Shown piece after piece: positions 46,362-55,592 of a stretch of 64,000 bases of DNA; within the stretch, counting starts at the first letter, position 1; every line of letters starts with the position of its first letter. Location: contig JACKAB010000012.1 in the NCBI GenBank assembly GCA_020635285.1, positions 44,929 through 108,928 of the forward strand. Reading direction: 5' to 3'. Under the pieces are notes generated by a model. The model ran no database searches, was not told the DNA's origin, and saw nothing but the letters and a program-made list of their open reading frames with translations. A program made the translations under genes and the position numbers. Origin of the DNA: Ignavibacteriales bacterium (GTDB lineage: Bacteria > Bacteroidota > Ignavibacteria > Ignavibacteriales > Melioribacteraceae).

Positions 46362-48662
46362 ATGGAATTTATTAGAATGAAAATTGATTCTTTGAAAATC
46401 ATACTCTTGCTTAGCTTTTCAATCGCTTTGGAACTCTCTGCACAATCAACAGGAACAATTACTGGAAAGGTTAGCGATCAAATTTCAAAGGAATTGTTGC
46501 CCGGTGTAAATGTAGTTGTTTTAGGAACTGATTTAGGCGCTTCCACTAATACAGATGGTGTGTTCACAATTAATGGATTAACTCCCGGAAGTTATCAAGT
46601 TAGAGCAAGTTTTATCGGTTATAACTCAAATACAAAATCAGACGTAATTGTAAATACTGCAAAACCAACATTTTTGGAATTTAAACTTTCAGAATCAATT
46701 ATAGAACTTGAAGGAGTTACGGTTACATCAGATGTATTCGAAAATGTACCAACAGAAGTAAATAGTATTAAAAAGTTTAGTTATGAAGAAATACGAAGAG
46801 CACCCGGCGGATTTGAAGATGTAGTTCGTGCCCTTTCTGTTTTGCCTGGAGTTGCAAGACAAAGTGCCGGAAGGAATGATTTAGTTGTTCGAGGTGGAGC
46901 GCCTTCTGAAAACCTATATTTAGTTGATGGATTTGTTGTACCAAACATTAATCATTTCGGAAGCCAAGGCTCAACCGGTGGACCTTTAAGTTTTATCAAC
47001 TTAGATTTTGTAAGTGAAACAACTTTTTCAACTGGCGGATTTCAAGCAAATTATGGAGATAAGCTTTCTTCTGTTTTGAAAATAGATTTACGCGAAGGCA
47101 GAACTGATAGACTAGGAGGAAAAGCTTTAATTTCTGCTTCTCAGTTTGGTTTAAATTTAGAGGGTCCCATAAATGATAATAGTAATTTTCTTTTTTCACT
47201 AAGAAGAAGTTATCTGGATTTTATTTTTAACGCTGCCGGCTTTAATTTTGTGCCCGAGTATTATGATTTGCTTACTAAATACACTTATGATATAGATAAA
47301 TCCAACAAAATTTCTTATCTGTTTATTGGCGCATTGGATAATGTTAAGTTTAATAATGATGACAATGAAGCCGTTTTTGATAATGCAAGAATTCTAGGAA
47401 CCGATCAAAACCAGTATACAACCGGCTTATCTTACCGCCACTTGTTTGATAAAGGATTTTATAATATTACTCTTAGCCTTAATTATGTAAGTTATGATGG
47501 TTTTCAAAATGATACTTTGTTAAATCCAATTTTTCTTAATAATTCCAAAGAAGCAGAACACGAACTCAAGGCAGATGTGGTCTATAAAATTGCGGCCGCT
47601 TCTGAAGTCAATATTGGTGCATCGGCAAAGCATATAAATTATCAAAGTGAAATTCTTTTCCCTGATAAATTTGTCACAACTTTTGGAGAAACCCTTCCAA
47701 TAACTTCACTTAATGCAAATGACAATTTTTACAAATTTAGTTTGTATGGTTTGTACAGTGCATACTATTATAACAGATTACGTTTTAATTTTGGTTTACG
47801 AGCAAATTATTTTAATGCGATTGACACAAAGTTTACTGTTAGTCCAAGACTTTCTCTTTCCTATTACTTAACAGAATTAACAAGTTTAAATTTTAGTTCT
47901 GGAATTTACAGACAAAGTCCTTCTTACATTTGGTTAACTTTGCCGGAAAATAAAAAACTAAAACCTATACAAGTTGAACAATATATTTTAGGTGTTAGCC
48001 ATAAATTAAGAGAAGATATTCAAGTTAAGATAGAGGGATTTTATAAGAATTACACAAATTATCCAACTAGCAATTTACGACCATATTTAGTTTTAGCCAA
48101 CACTGGAGCTGGTTTTGCGGGCGCCGAAGAAAATTTTTCTTCTTTTGGATTAGAACCTTTATCAAGTGATGGAAAAGGTTACGCAAGAGGATTAGAATTT
48201 TCAATGCAGAAAAAATCTTCCAATCTAAATCACTATGGACTTGTAAGCGTAACATATAGCGAAAATAATTTCACTGCGTTAGATGGAATTGAAAGGCGTG
48301 GACAATATGCTCAAAAGTGGATTGCAAATGTAAGCGCCGGGTATATTTTTAACGAGAGATGGGAAGCATCTCTTAAGTTCCGATATGCAACCGGTTCGCC
48401 TTACACTCCATATAATTTTGATGGAACTCAGAATCGTATAGACTATTTAAGTAATAATCTAAAGGATTCACACGGTCTTGATGTTAGAGTTGATAGAAGA
48501 TGGAACTTTGAAAGTTTGACTTTAATTACTTACATAGATATTCAAAATATTTATAACCAGAAAAATGTTTCCACAGTGCGTTGGAATTATGAAACTCGTA
48601 AAGTTGAAGAGAATTCAGAGATAGGCATTCTTCCTTCAATTGGAATTAGTTTAGAGTTTTAG
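46362..48662 (+). CDS. TonB-dependent receptor with carboxypeptidase-regulatory-like domain
   Basis: A 766-residue outer-membrane receptor. The start at 46362 is about 12 bases after the predicted transcription start; a second ATG at 46377 is also possible. The signal peptide ends ELSAQ (about 28). A CarboxypepD_reg-like domain (about 32-118, GKVSDQISKELLPGVNVVVL) precedes the plug (RQSAGRNDLVVRGGAPSENL and YLVDGFVVPNINHFG) and a barrel ending LPSIGISLEF. The substrate is unknown. Its promoter shares the repeats of the CarH-like regulon, so it may be light- or cobalamin-controlled; that is inference. Confidence 0.9.
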   Translation: MEFIRMKIDSLKIILLLSFSIALELSAQSTGTITGKVSDQISKELLPGVNVVVLGTDLGASTNTDGVFTINGLTPGSYQVRASFIGYNSNTKSDVIVNTAKPTFLEFKLSESIIELEGVTVTSDVFENVPTEVNSIKKFSYEEIRRAPGGFEDVVRALSVLPGVARQSAGRNDLVVRGGAPSENLYLVDGFVVPNINHFGSQGSTGGPLSFINLDFVSETTFSTGGFQANYGDKLSSVLKIDLREGRTDRLGGKALISASQFGLNLEGPINDNSNFLFSLRRSYLDFIFNAAGFNFVPEYYDLLTKYTYDIDKSNKISYLFIGALDNVKFNNDDNEAVFDNARILGTDQNQYTTGLSYRHLFDKGFYNITLSLNYVSYDGFQNDTLLNPIFLNNSKEAEHELKADVVYKIAAASEVNIGASAKHINYQSEILFPDKFVTTFGETLPITSLNANDNFYKFSLYGLYSAYYYNRLRFNFGLRANYFNAIDTKFTVSPRLSLSYYLTELTSLNFSSGIYRQSPSYIWLTLPENKKLKPIQVEQYILGVSHKLREDIQVKIEGFYKNYTNYPTSNLRPYLVLANTGAGFAGAEENFSSFGLEPLSSDGKGYARGLEFSMQKKSSNLNHYGLVSVTYSENNFTALDGIERRGQYAQKWIANVSAGYIFNERWEASLKFRYATGSPYTPYNFDGTQNRIDYLSNNLKDSHGLDVRVDRRWNFESLTLITYIDIQNIYNQKNVSTVRWNYETRKVEENSEIGILPSIGISLEF

Positions 48663-48678
48663 ATATTGTTTTTATTTT

Positions 48679-48825
48679 GTCATTCCCACTAAAGCGGGCA
48701 TCCAGGGAGTATTTGTAGATTCCCGATTAAAACATTCGGGAATGACAAGATATTTTATGTTATCCTGAACTTGTTTAGAAATCCAAGCAAACATCTGGAG
48801 ATGCTGAAATGAATTCAGCATGACA
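48679..48825. repeat. Two tandem dispersed palindromic repeats
   Basis: The first copy runs 48679-48747 (TGTCATTCCCAC ... TTCGGGAATGACA). The second runs about 48760-48825 (TATCCTGAAC ... TTCAGCATGACA with an ATGCTGAAATGAATTCAGCAT hairpin). They occupy the whole space between the TonB receptor and photolyase genes. Confidence 0.65.
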
Positions 48826-48844
48826 TATACTAATCAACAAAACA

Positions 48845-50206
48845 ATGAATAAAAATAGAATTAAAATATTACAAGAAGGAAAACCATCAAATGGTCCAGT
48901 AGTTTATTGGATGCAGAGGGAACAACGCGTAAATGATAATTGGGCTTTAATTTATGCTTATGAAAAAGCTAAAGAAAATAATGAGAGATTAATAGTTGTA
49001 TTTAATTTAGTCACAAATTTTTTGCAGGCTACTTTACGCCAATATTATTTTATGATTGAAGGATTAAAAGAAGTTGAGAAAAATTTAGCAAAGTTAAATA
49101 TTCCTTTCATTTTATTGACTGGGAAGCCAGAAGAACAAATTGCCGAATTTGTTAAGACACAAAATGCATCTTTGCTTATAACTGATTTTAATCCTTTAAA
49201 AATAATTACTAGTTGGAAAGAAAAAGTAAACTCAAAAATAAGTATTCCTTTCCATCAAGTAGATGCACATAATATAGTTCCGGTTTGGGAAGCATCGCCA
49301 AAATTAGAATTTGCAGCTTATACAATACGTCCCAAAATTAACAGATTGTTAAATGAATATTTAGATGAGTATACAAAATTAAAAAAGCTTAACAATAGTG
49401 AAATAATACTCAACTCCATTGACTGGGATTTAATTTATAAGACATTAAAGATTGATAATTCAGTTAAACCGGTTGAAGAATTCACTCCGGGAGAAAATGC
49501 AGCAAATAAAGTTCTACAAAATTTTATCGATATAAAACTGACTAAGTATTCAGCTAATAGGAATGATCCTAATATAAATGGAGTTTCTAATATTTCACCT
49601 TATTTACATTTTGGACAAATATCAGCCCAAAGAATTACATTAATTCTAAAGCAATTTGAAAATGGTGACGAATCAATTTCTTCATATTTGGAAGAGTTGA
49701 TTATTAGAACAGAACTTTCTGATAACTTCTGTTATTACAATTCCAATTATGATAATTTTGATGGCTTTCCAGATTGGGCAAAGCTTTCACTAAATCAACA
49801 CAGAAAAGATAAACGGGAATATGTTTATACTTTGGAAGAATTTGAATTAGCAAAAACTCACGATGATTTATGGAACGCAGCGCAACTTGAAATGTTAAAT
49901 ACCGGAAAGATGCACGGTTATATGAGAATGTATTGGGCAAAGAAGATTTTAGAATGGACTAAATTTCCCGAGCAAGCAATGGAATTTGGAATTTATTTAA
50001 ATGATAAATATGAATTAGACGGACGCGACCCAAATGGATATGTGGGCTTAGCTTGGTCAATTGGCGGAGTTCACGATAGGGCTTGGGGAGAACGACATAT
50101 ATTTGGAAAAGTCAGATACATGAATAATAAAGGCTGTAAACGTAAATTTGACGACAAAAAGTATATAAATAAATATGTACAATTAGATCAACAAAATTTA
50201 TTTTAA
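48845..50206 (+). CDS. phr: Class II deoxyribodipyrimidine (CPD) photolyase
   Basis: A 453-residue photolyase of class II, the type typical of plants, animals and some archaea and bacteria. The N-terminal antenna domain has YWMQREQRVNDNWALIYAYE. The FAD domain has LHFGQISAQRI, EELIIRTELSDNFCYYN, GKMHGYMRMYWAKKILEW and DGRDPNGYVGLAWSIGGVHD, and the C-terminus is NKGCKRKFD. It repairs cyclobutane pyrimidine dimers using blue light and FADH-. It is followed by folE; folate is a photolyase antenna in other classes, so the pairing may be functional. It is preceded by palindromic repeats only, with no CarH-type repeat. Confidence 0.95.
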   Translation: MNKNRIKILQEGKPSNGPVVYWMQREQRVNDNWALIYAYEKAKENNERLIVVFNLVTNFLQATLRQYYFMIEGLKEVEKNLAKLNIPFILLTGKPEEQIAEFVKTQNASLLITDFNPLKIITSWKEKVNSKISIPFHQVDAHNIVPVWEASPKLEFAAYTIRPKINRLLNEYLDEYTKLKKLNNSEIILNSIDWDLIYKTLKIDNSVKPVEEFTPGENAANKVLQNFIDIKLTKYSANRNDPNINGVSNISPYLHFGQISAQRITLILKQFENGDESISSYLEELIIRTELSDNFCYYNSNYDNFDGFPDWAKLSLNQHRKDKREYVYTLEEFELAKTHDDLWNAAQLEMLNTGKMHGYMRMYWAKKILEWTKFPEQAMEFGIYLNDKYELDGRDPNGYVGLAWSIGGVHDRAWGERHIFGKVRYMNNKGCKRKFDDKKYINKYVQLDQQNLF

Positions 50207-50212
50207 TCGGTC

Positions 50213-50330
50213 TTATCATTCCCAAATTCATACTGAGCGGAGTCGAAGTATGTTTTAATCGGGAATCCATTTTTTAGTATAGTTTATATTTAGACTCCTA
50301 GATTCCGGCCTTAAGCATACCGGAATGACA
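50213..50330. repeat. Dispersed palindromic repeat between photolyase and folE
   Basis: The outer ends are TTATCATTCCCA and ACCGGAATGACA. Inside are CATACTGAGCGGAGTCGAAGTATG and GATTCCGGCC ... GCATACCGG hairpins. It resembles the other TGTCATTCC elements but is more diverged. Confidence 0.55.
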
Positions 50331-50403
50331 TTTTTTGGTCAAAGTATTTTTGTAACAATTTAGAAATGAATAAAAATTTTAACATTTTTTGAAAGGAAAT
50401 AAG

Positions 50404-51081
50404 ATGAGAGATCCAGGTAACGGAAATATACAAAAAATAAATTTTGATGATCAAAACGATGATCATTTTTTAACTTCAATTGAAACTCCATTAAGAGTAG
50501 ACGCCTTTAAACTTGATGATGAGCTTAAAATTGAACTAATTGAAAATAAGTTTAAAGATATAATGGAAATATTAGGTTTGGACTTAACAGATGAAAGTTT
50601 GAAAGACACTCCTAAAAGAGTTGCAAAAATGTACGTAAAAGAAACATTCAGCGGATTAAATCCAGAAAATAAACCGAAGCCAACTCTATTTAATAATAAA
50701 TTCAATTTTAATGAAATGTTGGTGGAAAGAGATATAACAATTTATTCTTATTGTGAACATCACTTTGTGCCGATTATTGGAAAAGCACACATTGCTTATT
50801 TCCCCAAAGATAATGTTATTGGTTTATCTAAACTAAATAGAATTGCACAATATTATGCAAAGCGACCACAAGTTCAGGAAAGATTAACAATGCAAATTGC
50901 CAATGATTTGAAAGAAACTTTACAAACAGAAGATGTAGCTGTAGTTATTGATGCGGATCATTTGTGTGTTGCTTCACGTGGAGTAAATGATGTTAATAGT
51001 TCAACAGTAACCTCAAGTTATGGTGGTAAATTTCAAAATCCGGAAGTAAGAAAAGAGTTTCTAAGTCATTTAAAGAAATAA
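50404..51081 (+). CDS. folE: GTP cyclohydrolase I
   Basis: A 225-residue enzyme when started at the ATG 50404, which has GAAAGGAAA directly before it (the frame is open to a TTG at 50389). The conserved core has DTPKRVAKMYV, YSYCEHHFVPIIGKAHIAYF (Zn-binding Cys and His), GLSKLNRIAQYYAKRPQVQE and DHLCVASRGV with the second zinc Cys. It converts GTP to dihydroneopterin triphosphate, the first step of folate synthesis. FolE genes occur in light-response clusters of several bacteria; here it follows the photolyase gene by about 200 bases. Confidence 0.95.
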   Translation: MRDPGNGNIQKINFDDQNDDHFLTSIETPLRVDAFKLDDELKIELIENKFKDIMEILGLDLTDESLKDTPKRVAKMYVKETFSGLNPENKPKPTLFNNKFNFNEMLVERDITIYSYCEHHFVPIIGKAHIAYFPKDNVIGLSKLNRIAQYYAKRPQVQERLTMQIANDLKETLQTEDVAVVIDADHLCVASRGVNDVNSSTVTSSYGGKFQNPEVRKEFLSHLKK

Positions 51082-51104
51082 GCTGTAACTAACATCTCTA
51101 TAAG

Positions 51105-51150
51105 TATATTTAGCCATAGGGTATTATTTCAAAACTTATGGCTAAATATA
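51105..51150. terminator. Bidirectional terminator after folE
   Basis: A perfect 14-bp stem, TATATTTAGCCATA (51105-51118) against TATGGCTAAATATA (51137-51150), with an 18-base loop. It lies between the convergent ends of folE (51081) and the cytochrome gene (51213). Confidence 0.65.
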
Positions 51151-51212
51151 TTTCAATATTGTCTTCAAAATTGTGAATTAAATTATTAAATCACTTTATA
51201 CCACAAATAAAA

Positions 51213-52181
51213 CTATGGTTTAAAGTGAGAAACTTTGTTCTTAACTGGAGTTACTGTTCTCAGATAATCATAAATTGATCCGAGGTCTTCTTCAGTCATC
51301 CTAGAATAAATACTCCATGGCATTTCTGAATTAACCTCACCATGCTTAACATCTAAACTATCATTATTTTCATAAAATTTAAATCGCTTAATAAACATTT
51401 CTTTACTCCAACTGCCAATCCCGGTTTCTAAATCCGGAGTAATATTTGCAGCTCTACAAGCGCCGCCTGTCTCCATAGGAATTTCAAACCCACCGGCAAA
51501 ACTCATACCTTCAACTTTATTGCCGCCATCCATTTGTGTATGACAATCCTCGCATGCTCCTATGTTAACTAAATATTTTCCATATTCTAATTTGTTTGTA
51601 AGCATACTTTTTTCAATTGGTTCAGGATTACTTGGTATTGTTTTCATTATTAAACTAAATGGAAAATTAAATTCGGATTTGGGATAATCTGCCTCAATCG
51701 GATTTATTGTTCTTAAGTAGGCAATAATAGCTTTTGCATCTTCAACTGTTAAATATTTATATGTGGAATAAGGCATTAAGGGAAAAAGCGCATGTCCATC
51801 TTTTGAAACTCCACTGGTAAAAGCTCTATAAATTTCGGCATCAGTCCAGTCTTTTAAGTGATGTGGTGTAATATTGGAAGAATAAAATGTTCCAGGGAAG
51901 CCTCCCTCCTCCGGATAAAGTCTCCCGCCCTTACCTTTAGCATCTTCCACTATCTTGCCTGAGAATTTTGTAAAATCGACAGTTGAATGGCAATGGAAAC
52001 AACCAGATACAGAATTAACTAAATAATCACCACGTGCAATGTTTGATTCAGTAAGTTCTGCCTTAAAGTCTTTCTGTAATTCGATATTTGGAAATGAAGA
52101 GTTTATATATATTATTGCAGCAAGAATAATTATAACTACCACTCCTAAAAAAATTAAAAAGAATTTAAATAATTTTTTCAT
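51213..52181 (-). CDS. Dihaem cytochrome c, membrane-anchored
   Basis: A 322-residue protein with an N-terminal membrane helix (about 5-27) and two cytochrome c domains, each with a haem site: CFHCH (about 61-65) and CEDCH (about 209-213). Downstream Met ligands are plausible in LFPLMPYSTYKYL and SEMPWSIYSRM. The layout resembles cytochrome subunits of membrane alcohol/aldehyde dehydrogenases, so it probably carries electrons in the periplasm. No dehydrogenase gene is adjacent. Confidence 0.88.
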   Translation of the reverse strand: MKKLFKFFLIFLGVVVIIILAAIIYINSSFPNIELQKDFKAELTESNIARGDYLVNSVSGCFHCHSTVDFTKFSGKIVEDAKGKGGRLYPEEGGFPGTFYSSNITPHHLKDWTDAEIYRAFTSGVSKDGHALFPLMPYSTYKYLTVEDAKAIIAYLRTINPIEADYPKSEFNFPFSLIMKTIPSNPEPIEKSMLTNKLEYGKYLVNIGACEDCHTQMDGGNKVEGMSFAGGFEIPMETGGACRAANITPDLETGIGSWSKEMFIKRFKFYENNDSLDVKHGEVNSEMPWSIYSRMTEEDLGSIYDYLRTVTPVKNKVSHFKP

Positions 52182-52340
52182 CTGCCCCCCAAATGAGTTT
52201 ACTTTAAATTAAGATAAATTGTATTATTAATCAAGGGGCACAGAATCAATTCTATAAATTACATTAAGGTATATTATCTCTATGAGGTTTAGGATAATTA
52301 AGAACAAATGAAATTCTAAGATATTTAGAAGTAACAAATC

Positions 52341-52388
52341 ATTTCGACAATACTAATAAATATACTATATCTGATTTATTGTCGAAAT
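52341..52388. repeat. Bulged inverted repeat upstream of cytochrome gene
   Basis: ATTTCGAC (52341-52348) pairs with GTCGAAAT (52381-52388) and AATAAAT (52355-52361) with ATTTATT (52374-52380), leaving a six-base bulge and a 12-base loop. There is no T tract. The surrounding 52182-52471 contains no gene I can support. Confidence 0.45.
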
Positions 52389-52471
52389 TATATTCGATTG
52401 TAATAATCCAGGGTAATAGAGGGAAACCTACTATTCTTTCTCAAAAACTTAAGCCTCTCTCTTTTCATTAA

Positions 52472-52573
52472 TTATTTATTATACTCTTTCAAATAACCGG
52501 CAAAAACTGATTTGTGTGATTCTTCATCACCAAATAAAGTAATAACCACTTGGGTAACAGAATCAATACTATC
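52472..52573 (-). pseudogene. Remnant of ferritin-like gene (C-terminal end only)
   Basis: On the minus strand this reads DSIDSVTQVVITLFGDEESH then KSVFAGYLKEYNK and stop. It matches the C-terminus of the ferritin-like gene at 55130-55580 (DYVTQDLVITLLADEQSHRT ... AGYLKEYKK). An in-frame stop precedes it and no start or N-terminal part is present. It is a truncated duplicate, left just downstream of the lactate dehydrogenase gene on the same strand. Confidence 0.7.
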
Positions 52574-52654
52574 TTATAAATACAACATTTATAAATAGAT
52601 AAGAATTAACAAGCATAAAAAAGAGTGAAGGAAATGAAAACCAAAATCCGTCTT

Positions 52655-53605
52655 TCATTTTATTTTTTCTTCAAATTCATTAAGTTTTCCTCTAATGATT
52701 TGAGCACTCTTTTTTAGTAATGATTTTTCTTGAGCATTTATTAAAGTTGGGAGTGTTCCAAGATTTCCATCACCGCCTATTAAAGTTGGCAATGATAAAG
52801 TTACATTGTCAACACCTTCAACTTCATTGTTAAAGCTGCTGACCGTCATTACTACTTTATTATCTCTGTTGATCACATCAACCAGCTTTGCAATTGCACC
52901 GCCGATACCATAGTAGGTTGATCCTTTCCCCTCGATAATTTTATATGCTGCGTTTCTTACTCCATCATCTATTGATTTTTTAACATCATCATTAAATTCA
53001 ATATTTCTATGATAAATAAAATCTTCAAGTGGAATTCCTCCAATTTCAATTTTCGACCATGTCAAAACTTCTGAATCTCCATGTTCACCAATAACATACG
53101 CATGAATATGATTTGGAGCTACGCCCAAATGATTACCAAGTAAAACTCTAAATCTGGCAGTATCAAGAGTTGTTCCTGTTCCTATAATTCTCTCAGGCGG
53201 GAAACCATATTCTCTACCAATACATACTGATATATGGGTCAAAATATCAACCGGGTTTGTGGCGATAAGTATAATTGCTTTAGGGACAATAATTGCGATC
53301 TGAGACATTATATCTCTTAAAATCGAAGAATTTTTATCCATTAGTTGTAAACGAGTTTCACCGGGTTTTTGATTTGCACCAGCAGCAATTACAATTATTT
53401 TAGCACCGTTTAATTTTTCATAATTTCCAGCATAAATATTTGTGGCATGTGCGAAAGGAATTGCATGTTGAATATCTTGAGCTTCTGCTATCGCTCTTTT
53501 TTGATTAGCATCAATTAAAACAATCTCATTTGCAACCTTACTCATCATTATTGCATATGCAGATGTCGATCCAACCATTCCGCTTCCAATTATTCCAACT
53601 TTCAT
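52655..53605 (-). CDS. ldh: L-lactate dehydrogenase (LDH/MDH family)
   Basis: A 316-residue NAD-dependent dehydrogenase. The NAD site is VGIIGSGMVGSTSAYAI. The substrate loop GANQKPGETRLQL has Gln at the position that separates lactate (Gln) from malate (Arg) dehydrogenases. Other motifs are ATNPVDILTHI, GTGTTLDTARFRVLLG and the catalytic His in IGEHGDSEV. It interconverts pyruvate and lactate in the cytoplasm. It is the last gene on its strand before the photolyase-related gene, which ends 48 bases upstream. Confidence 0.92.
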   Translation of the reverse strand: MKVGIIGSGMVGSTSAYAIMMSKVANEIVLIDANQKRAIAEAQDIQHAIPFAHATNIYAGNYEKLNGAKIIVIAAGANQKPGETRLQLMDKNSSILRDIMSQIAIIVPKAIILIATNPVDILTHISVCIGREYGFPPERIIGTGTTLDTARFRVLLGNHLGVAPNHIHAYVIGEHGDSEVLTWSKIEIGGIPLEDFIYHRNIEFNDDVKKSIDDGVRNAAYKIIEGKGSTYYGIGGAIAKLVDVINRDNKVVMTVSSFNNEVEGVDNVTLSLPTLIGGDGNLGTLPTLINAQEKSLLKKSAQIIRGKLNEFEEKIK

Positions 53606-53652
53606 TTCTTAATTTCCTTTTCTAAAAATCTTAACTATTAATTTTCATTATA

Positions 53653-55125
53653 TCACAATCTTTTCAGAAACTCTTCGGCAATTTCAATGTGATTCTGTAA
53701 TTTTTCGTTCGACATTTTCTCCAGGTTTCTACTAATAAAAACTGTTCTATTATTATTGGCAAAATATTTCTGATGCTTATTGATAAAATTCCAAAAAAGC
53801 GCATCCCAAATTTTTGTCCATTCTCCGGATTTATAGTTGCTCATCTTTTTTACATAATTAGACGAACTTATGTAAGGCTTAGTACTCATCAAACCTCCAT
53901 CAGCAAATTGGCTCATTCCATAAACATTCGGCACCATAACCCAATCATATGCATCAATGTACATTTCCATAAACCATGTATACACTTCATTGGGTTTATT
54001 TCGCACAACAACATAAAATTTCCCAACAGCATTAATCTTTCAATATGATGATTATACCCAGTTTCCAAAAGCTTTTTGATAGTTGCATCTATTGGTTCAA
54101 TTCCGGTTGTTGCAGTATAAAATGATTCAGGTATTTTTCTTTGGTTATTCCAAAATTAGAATTCCTTTGCTTTACTACTTCAATTAAATATACAGCCCTA
54201 ATAAATTCCCTCCATCCAATAATTTGGCGAATAAATCCCTCTGCAGAGTTTAAGGAACTGGATATGAATCAATAAACTTTAGAGTTCTGTTCAGCACATA
54301 ATCGGGAGTTAACAATCCAGCATTCAGTAAAGGTGACAAAAGCGAGTGAAATAGGAATGATTCATCTTTTACAATAGCATCTTGATAATCCCCGAAGTGA
54401 TGAAATTTGTTAACTAGAAAATCATCCAACCATTTTTAGCTTCAGAATTTGAAATGGGTAAATAGAAGTTCTCATTTTCCCAGGATTATCAGCAAAGTTT
54501 AAGTTAACATATTCTTTTGCTTCATTGATTATATTAAGATTAGAATTTGTGATTGTTAATTTTGGGATTACTAAATCTTTTGGTAATGTCTTTCTATTCT
54601 CTGAATCCAAGCTCCATTTTCCGTTAACCGGTTTGCCATTATCGATTAGAATATTAAACTTTTTCCTCTGCTCTATATAAAAGTAATGCTGGAAGTAACC
54701 TTTTTATCCCTAAAATATTCCTTAAGATAATTTTCATCATTTAGGAAAGAGGATTAAAATACTCAGTTATTTTAATTGAATTTTTGAGACCAGGCGCTTT
54801 AGACGCTTGTCTAAAATAAAATCATCAACTTTACAAAAGTGAATTGAGCTGTAATTATTCTTTTAAAAAATTGAATAAATAATTTCTATCTTTTCTAAAG
54901 CTAGAATATTCCAGATACTTGACCTTATAATTTTTATTGATCAATCCATTCATATAGTACGTCAAGCTAGCTCTATGAAAGGTCAATTTCATTTTATGAA
55001 ATTTTAATGGATAATGTTGATCACCAAAAAAGAGGATCCTCAATTATTAAAACATCCCGCCCTTTTGCAAGAGCAGGATGTTCATCAAATAACTGATTAG
55101 GGAATATTAAAGTAACTTCTTTCAC
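53653..55125 (-). CDS. COG3046 photolyase-related protein, frameshifted
   Basis: About 490 residues in several frames. The GTG start at 55125 gives VKEVTLIFPNQLFDEHPALA, then LFFGDQHYPLKFHKMKLTFH. The middle shows HFGDYQDAIVKDESFLFHSL, LLSPLLNAGLLTPDYV and EGFIRQIIGWREFIRAVYLI, and the end shows VPNVYGMSQFADGGLMSTKP. These are hallmarks of the photolyase/cryptochrome subgroup that includes bacterial (6-4) photolyases with an iron-sulphur cluster. The C-terminal 117 residues contain no Cys, so the cluster is probably absent. Breaks lie near 55028 (T run), 54855, 54700-54760, 54420, 54140-54260 and 54006. It is the last gene of the CarH-like row. Confidence 0.85.
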
Positions 55126-55129
55126 AGTT

Positions 55130-55580
55130 TTATTTTTTGTACTCTTTCAAGTAACCCGCAAAACTGTTCTGTGAGATTGCTCATCGGCGAGAAGCGTGAT
55201 CACTAAATCTTGTGTAACGTAATCAACTCCGTCCCATTCCTTAATTAATTTATTGTAACCTTCTATTGCAGAATTCTCTGCATCAATTACGCCTCTAATT
55301 ACATATTCAACATCTGTAGTATCTTCGATCGGCTGTAAAGATTTTTGATTCGTTTTCATATCGAAAGAACCTGGAATTACCCCGCCAATTTCTTTTATTC
55401 TTTTTGCTAAAGTTTGAGCGTGACCAATTTCATCTTGAATCTCTAATTCTAGAGCTTTTTTATCTCTTCAGCTCTCACTCCATCAAGATTTGTAGAATGT
55501 GCTATGTAGTTCATAACCGTTTCTAATTCTGCCTAATAAACGTTTGTTAATCCGGAAATTATTTTTTTATTATTTGACAT
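55130..55580 (-). CDS. Ferritin-like domain protein, frameshifted
   Basis: A protein of about 147 residues assembled on the minus strand from ATG 55580: it opens MSNNKKIISGLTNVY, then AELETVMNYIAHSTNLDGVR, ELEIQDEIGHAQTLAKRIKE, TTDVEYVIRGVIDAENSAIE and VITLLADEQSHRT, and ends AGYLKEYKK. The E...ExxH pairs (EIGH, DEQSH) are the di-iron ligands of ferritin/rubrerythrin-like bundles. Lesions are an in-frame TAG after NVY, a frame change near 55462 and another near 55163. It may store iron or detoxify peroxide. It overlaps or abuts the photolyase-related gene. Confidence 0.72.
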
Positions 55581-55592
55581 ATTATCCCTCAC

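Noticed and set aside
46362..48662. Naming the TonB receptor BtuB because of the B12-related promoter motif
   Set aside because: The sequence shows no BtuB-specific feature that I can recognise; its length and CarboxypepD domain fit general Bacteroidota-type receptors.
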